Positions 46,258 through 46,263 of a stretch of DNA of 46,263 nt are shown here, one piece after another; the stretch's first letter is position 1; each line of letters begins with the position of its first letter. Under the pieces are notes generated by a model that had not been told where the DNA came from, did no database searches, and saw nothing but the letters and a program-made list of their open reading frames with translations. This DNA comes from CAZAPV01 sp964487195. Lineage in GTDB: Bacteria > Patescibacteriota > Patescibacteriia > SG8-24. The translations under genes were made by a program, and so were the position numbers. The stretch covers positions 1-46,263 of the forward strand of contig CAZAPV010000001.1 in the NCBI GenBank assembly GCA_964487195.1. Direction: 5' to 3'.

Positions 46258-46263
46258 GTAATG

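Noticed and set aside
1..46263. CRISPR array, rRNA, insertion sequence, prophage or attachment site
   Set aside because: I looked for spaced direct repeats, transposase motifs, integrase next to tRNA genes and rRNA signatures and saw none.

Overview
This GC-rich, very gene-dense window shows no rRNA, insertion sequence or CRISPR array. The gene set points to a Candidate Phyla Radiation (Patescibacteria) bacterium: short Mur-ligase and TsaB-like proteins, a DUF4012 protein, TrmB-type regulators, sortase with an LPXTG protein, a DUF4015 putative glycosidase, an archaeal-looking UMP kinase, a small FtsB-like protein and many tiny lipoproteins. The lineage is inferred from gene content; no phylogenetic marker was aligned.

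Layout. (1) 58-4582: copper operon on the minus strand, made of an HMA/TauE-SafE/cupredoxin fusion, CopA and an exported protein. (2) 4606-7171: tRNA-Gln, then ftsE-ftsX with a coupled exported FG-GAP-like protein, divergent from a tRNA-Gly/tRNA-Thr pair. (3) 7216-10585: envelope operon with a MurE-like ligase, PH-domain protein, FtsB-like protein and a parvulin-type foldase. (4) 10614-15515: trypsin-like protease coupled to a PgsA-like enzyme, two tandem TrmB-like regulators, a GT4 glycosyltransferase and an ADP-ribosylglycohydrolase. (5) 15555-21122: surface-polymer and shape operon with two GT2 enzymes, DUF4012 and MreB. (6) 21129-25334: small Cys/His protein; winged-helix/TsaB-like/SAM-dependent operon; a membrane protein with a phosphatase-like cytoplasmic part and an outer beta-propeller. 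(7) 25376-34361: long minus-strand block holding rplJ-rplL behind a long leader, a UMP kinase, a 42-residue basic protein, xseA-xseB, a GerMN protein, MutY, a DUF4015 protein and pgi. (8) 34400-41549: PP2C phosphatase, RecB-like nuclease, Dus, MFS transporter and several unknown proteins. (9) 41556-46257: putative zincin, sortase, LPKTG-anchored DUF3494 (ice-binding-like) surface protein, two small membrane proteins, a cupin lipoprotein and tRNA-Trp.

How it works together. Most genes serve the envelope: peptidoglycan precursor synthesis, division (FtsE, FtsX, FtsB), elongation (MreB), surface glycans, copper handling and sortase display. Many neighbouring genes overlap by 4 nt (ATGA), so operons are probably translationally coupled. 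Promoters are readable by eye: -35/-10 pairs, often with an extended -10 (TGn). At several genes the -10 lies only 6-9 nt before the start codon, which implies leaderless mRNAs. At three divergent gene pairs the two -10 boxes overlap.

No stretch longer than 300 bases lacks a gene. The longest gaps are the rplJ leader (26316-26533), the upstream region of the LPKTG gene (44824-44981) and the recB-like/dus spacer (36863-36999).
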